DNA from: Chaetorhynchus papuensis
Lineage: Eukaryota > Chordata > Aves > Passeriformes > Rhipiduridae
Length of the DNA stretch: 64,000 nucleotides
Assembly: GCA_013396525.1 (NCBI GenBank)
Contig: VWYX01000910.1
Location: 78,773 to 142,772, forward strand
Direction: 5' to 3'
Position 1 is the stretch's first letter. Each line of letters opens with the position of its first letter. The translations under genes were made by a program, and so were the position numbers. Of this stretch, positions 61,863 through 64,000 are shown in pieces. The notes beneath the pieces are model-generated. The model searched no databases. It saw nothing but the letters and a program-made list of their open reading frames with translations, and was not told the DNA's origin.

Positions 61863-63905
61863 ATGAGTTATTATTAATGATTAATTATACATATCATGCA
61901 CATGTAGATTTATAGGCTGAGTATTTCCTATGCTATTAAAGAAGTAAGATTAAATGTGTTGTCATTTACAACCACAGCTGTCATGTATCATGAATAGCCT
62001 GTCAAAAATTTAAATATTTATTTTCTCATTATACCTTTCCCCCTTTCAATGATGAAGATGTTTATAGATGCATTGTACAGATATGGAACCTCTTGTCTTC
62101 TCAAAGAACTATGAACTTACCTGTGAGAATGCCTTTTTTCTGGTGACAGTGACAGCAATTGTGCCACTGTTTTGTCTTTGAATCCTCATCTTTTTGTGGA
62201 AAAGATGATACTAATATGATGAGTTTCTTTGTGAGCACCAGGGCACTTTGGATATCTTTCTTCATTTGTAGTGGCCCAAATGTGAGAATTGCCCATATTA
62301 CAGAAGCTTTTTCATTGCTAGTGCTGTTAAGATAGAGTTGAGTATAGATTCCTGCAATGAGGAGTAACTTAAACTTGAAGCAAAATTCATATTGAAGTAG
62401 ATCAGTAGTTGAATGGTTGAGTGAGGGTGGAAAATTTGGACTGCCTTTTTCTGAATGGTTGCTCTGTTTTTACTTTTAGTGTTTGCAGGAAAATTATGTG
62501 CTCCTTTCATTAAATAATAGGGTGCCCTTAGCTCCTAAATATGCCTCTCTTTTTTACTGGAGTGTAATTAAATAACATTTTATCACACGAGTTCTCATCG
62601 CAAAGATGTACCCTGGGGCCTTTCCATAATTTATTTTCTCTTTTGTTTTTTTTTTTTTTTAGAATGCTTCTCTGTCACTGAACTCTGCCTGGCAGGCGTG
62701 TCTCTGGTATGGGTAGGACAGCTTTCTATTTATTATTAGTATTATTGTTATAGCTCTTTGGGCACAAAATAATGATTCTGTGGGGATAAAAAGAGGCTGA
62801 AAAGCAAACTCATTGGTCATTATCACTCAGGATGTGTCAAACAAGTGTTCTTTTGTATTGATTAAATTTTCAATTTTGTCTACCTGGGCACAAAGTAAAT
62901 TAATTCCACAGAAGGACTATTGATTTGACATACCGTTAGAAAGAACAAAGTTAAAGGGGTTTTTTTCTTTATTTTCTTTTTTTTTTGAAATGTTTTTTCC
63001 CCGTAAGTTTTTGTTTTGCAGTGCTATGTTAGCTAAGCTATCTTGCTGAGAAAGAACTTTACCTCTTGGAAAATGTGTTTCTTTCACTGCATTTAAACCT
63101 ACTGAGCTGATATCTTAGGGGGTTAAATTTACAAAGGCTACTTGGGCATATTCAGTTAAATCCTGTTGGCTTGACTAAATGATCTGAGATAAAGTCTTTG
63201 GATCTGAAAATACAGGGCTTGTTGAGAGAACGCATGCTAACGCTTTGTGATGGGTGATAACAGACACGTGATACAGTAAGCCCGACACAAGTATTCCTGT
63301 TTCTGGAAGAGGTTCTTTCTCCTCCAGCTGAGGTGTTGCTAGCTGGAGCAAACATCATCACAGAACACATTTAGAGCCTAGCATTTTGGGGTTAGAAGGA
63401 GTTGGTCTGTGCCTCTCTACAAAGGGTGATGACTTATCTAACACTGGTGGTTTTTTCTACTGGTCTCTCTCTTTTTTCTACCGCATGAATATGCATCTGT
63501 TGTAATCTCTTGTACATATAGGAATAGTGTCTATCAATTTCACTCAGGTATACCACCCCAGTCAATTATTTGCAAATTATGAAGTCTGCTTAATTAAGCT
63601 ATTATAAAGATTTTAATGTCAGTCATTTTCTAATTAGAAGTTGCAGTTGTAAGCAAGTGATTTTAACAGCAATAAATATTCTTGCACATGAGTATATCGA
63701 TATGCAAAACACCAAGACAGTTCAGAAATACTTTCCAATTTAACATTTATTCAGTGTTTTGTTTTACAGAAAGTTGCAGAAAGTTTACTTGGACAAACTA
63801 GATTCTGAAAACATATAGTACACTAAAAAACCTGTGAGATTGATATCCTTAAAATGCTTTCTTGGGGGGAAAAACCACCAGACCCAAATGAGCAATAAAA
63901 TTGAA
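61863..63905. other. Gene-free stretch, nothing recognised
   Basis: This is AT-rich unique sequence with a T15 run at 62646-62660 and T-rich stretches near 62960-63000. No recognised exon is present. Confidence 0.6.
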
Positions 63906-64000
63906 TTCACAGAAACACAGAATACCTTGATTTGGAAGGGATTGTCTAATCCAACATCCCTGATATGCTGAGCAAAAAGAAGTTGTCTTTCAAATATCAG
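63906..64000 (-). mobile_element. CR1 LINE 3' end, continuing beyond the window
   Basis: 'ttcacagaaacacagaatac' followed by 'ttgatttggaagggattgtc' and 'taatccaacatccctg' is the reverse complement of a CR1 3' terminus. The rest of the element, if present, lies past the window edge. Confidence 0.85.

Noticed and set aside
62646..62662. T15 run followed by AG, resembling a splice acceptor
   Set aside because: No coding-like frame follows and T runs are common here.
1..64000. Bacterial or viral gene cluster, CRISPR array, tRNA or rRNA genes
   Set aside because: No compact coding, no regular spaced repeats and no cloverleaf or rRNA words were seen; the repeat content is that of a bird nuclear genome.

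Overview
The window looks like vertebrate nuclear DNA from a bird, probably a songbird. The evidence is eleven recognisable CR1 LINE copies (the dominant avian retrotransposon, with typical ATTCTGTG-like 3' ends), LTR families of the kind common in passerine genomes (from memory, not searched), very few SINEs, AT-rich unique sequence, and a nuclear copy of mitochondrial genes that reads like avian ND2 and ND4L/ND4. I find no bacterial-type operon, CRISPR array, rRNA or tRNA gene, and no exon I can name. The window is best read as intergenic or deep intronic DNA. Almost every long open frame in it is a shadow of a transposon or chance.

Layout. 1-5292 is one decayed endogenous retrovirus on the + strand: the end of its 5' LTR (1-170), a tRNA-Lys-like primer site, gag/protease/early-pol remains, a CR1 LINE nested in the reverse transcriptase region (2381-4241), a short RT remnant, a purine tract and a full 3' LTR (4665-5292). 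5293-25345 is mostly unique sequence with an old CR1 at 6755-7735 (-), a CR1 tail at 11137-11338 (+), a 495-base assembly gap at 13585-14079 with a CR1 directly after it (-), and a CR1 with an internal deletion at 19984-20900 (+). A probable solo LTR lies at 25346-26034.

29140-30115 is the most striking locus: two mitochondrial pieces, ND4L-ND4 on the - strand and ND2 on the + strand, joined head to head although they lie several kilobases apart in bird mtDNA. Beyond it are a CR1 tail (30950-31105), an inverted LTR related to the 3' LTR at 4665 (32816-33402), a MIR-like ancient SINE relic (34262-34320), an unidentified open frame with three octapeptide repeats running into an LTR-like block (36880-37655), and CR1 copies at 39010-39970, 47148-48085, 48218-48285, 51486-51735 and 63906-64000, all on the - strand. 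The remainder holds simple repeats and sequence in which I recognise nothing.

No set of genes here works together. The biology is a record of insertions: retroviral, LINE, SINE and mitochondrial. I did not find an undescribed functional system. The strongest leads are the chimeric mitochondrial insertion and the unidentified repeat-bearing frame beside an LTR-like block. All family assignments rest on recognition by eye; no database search was possible.
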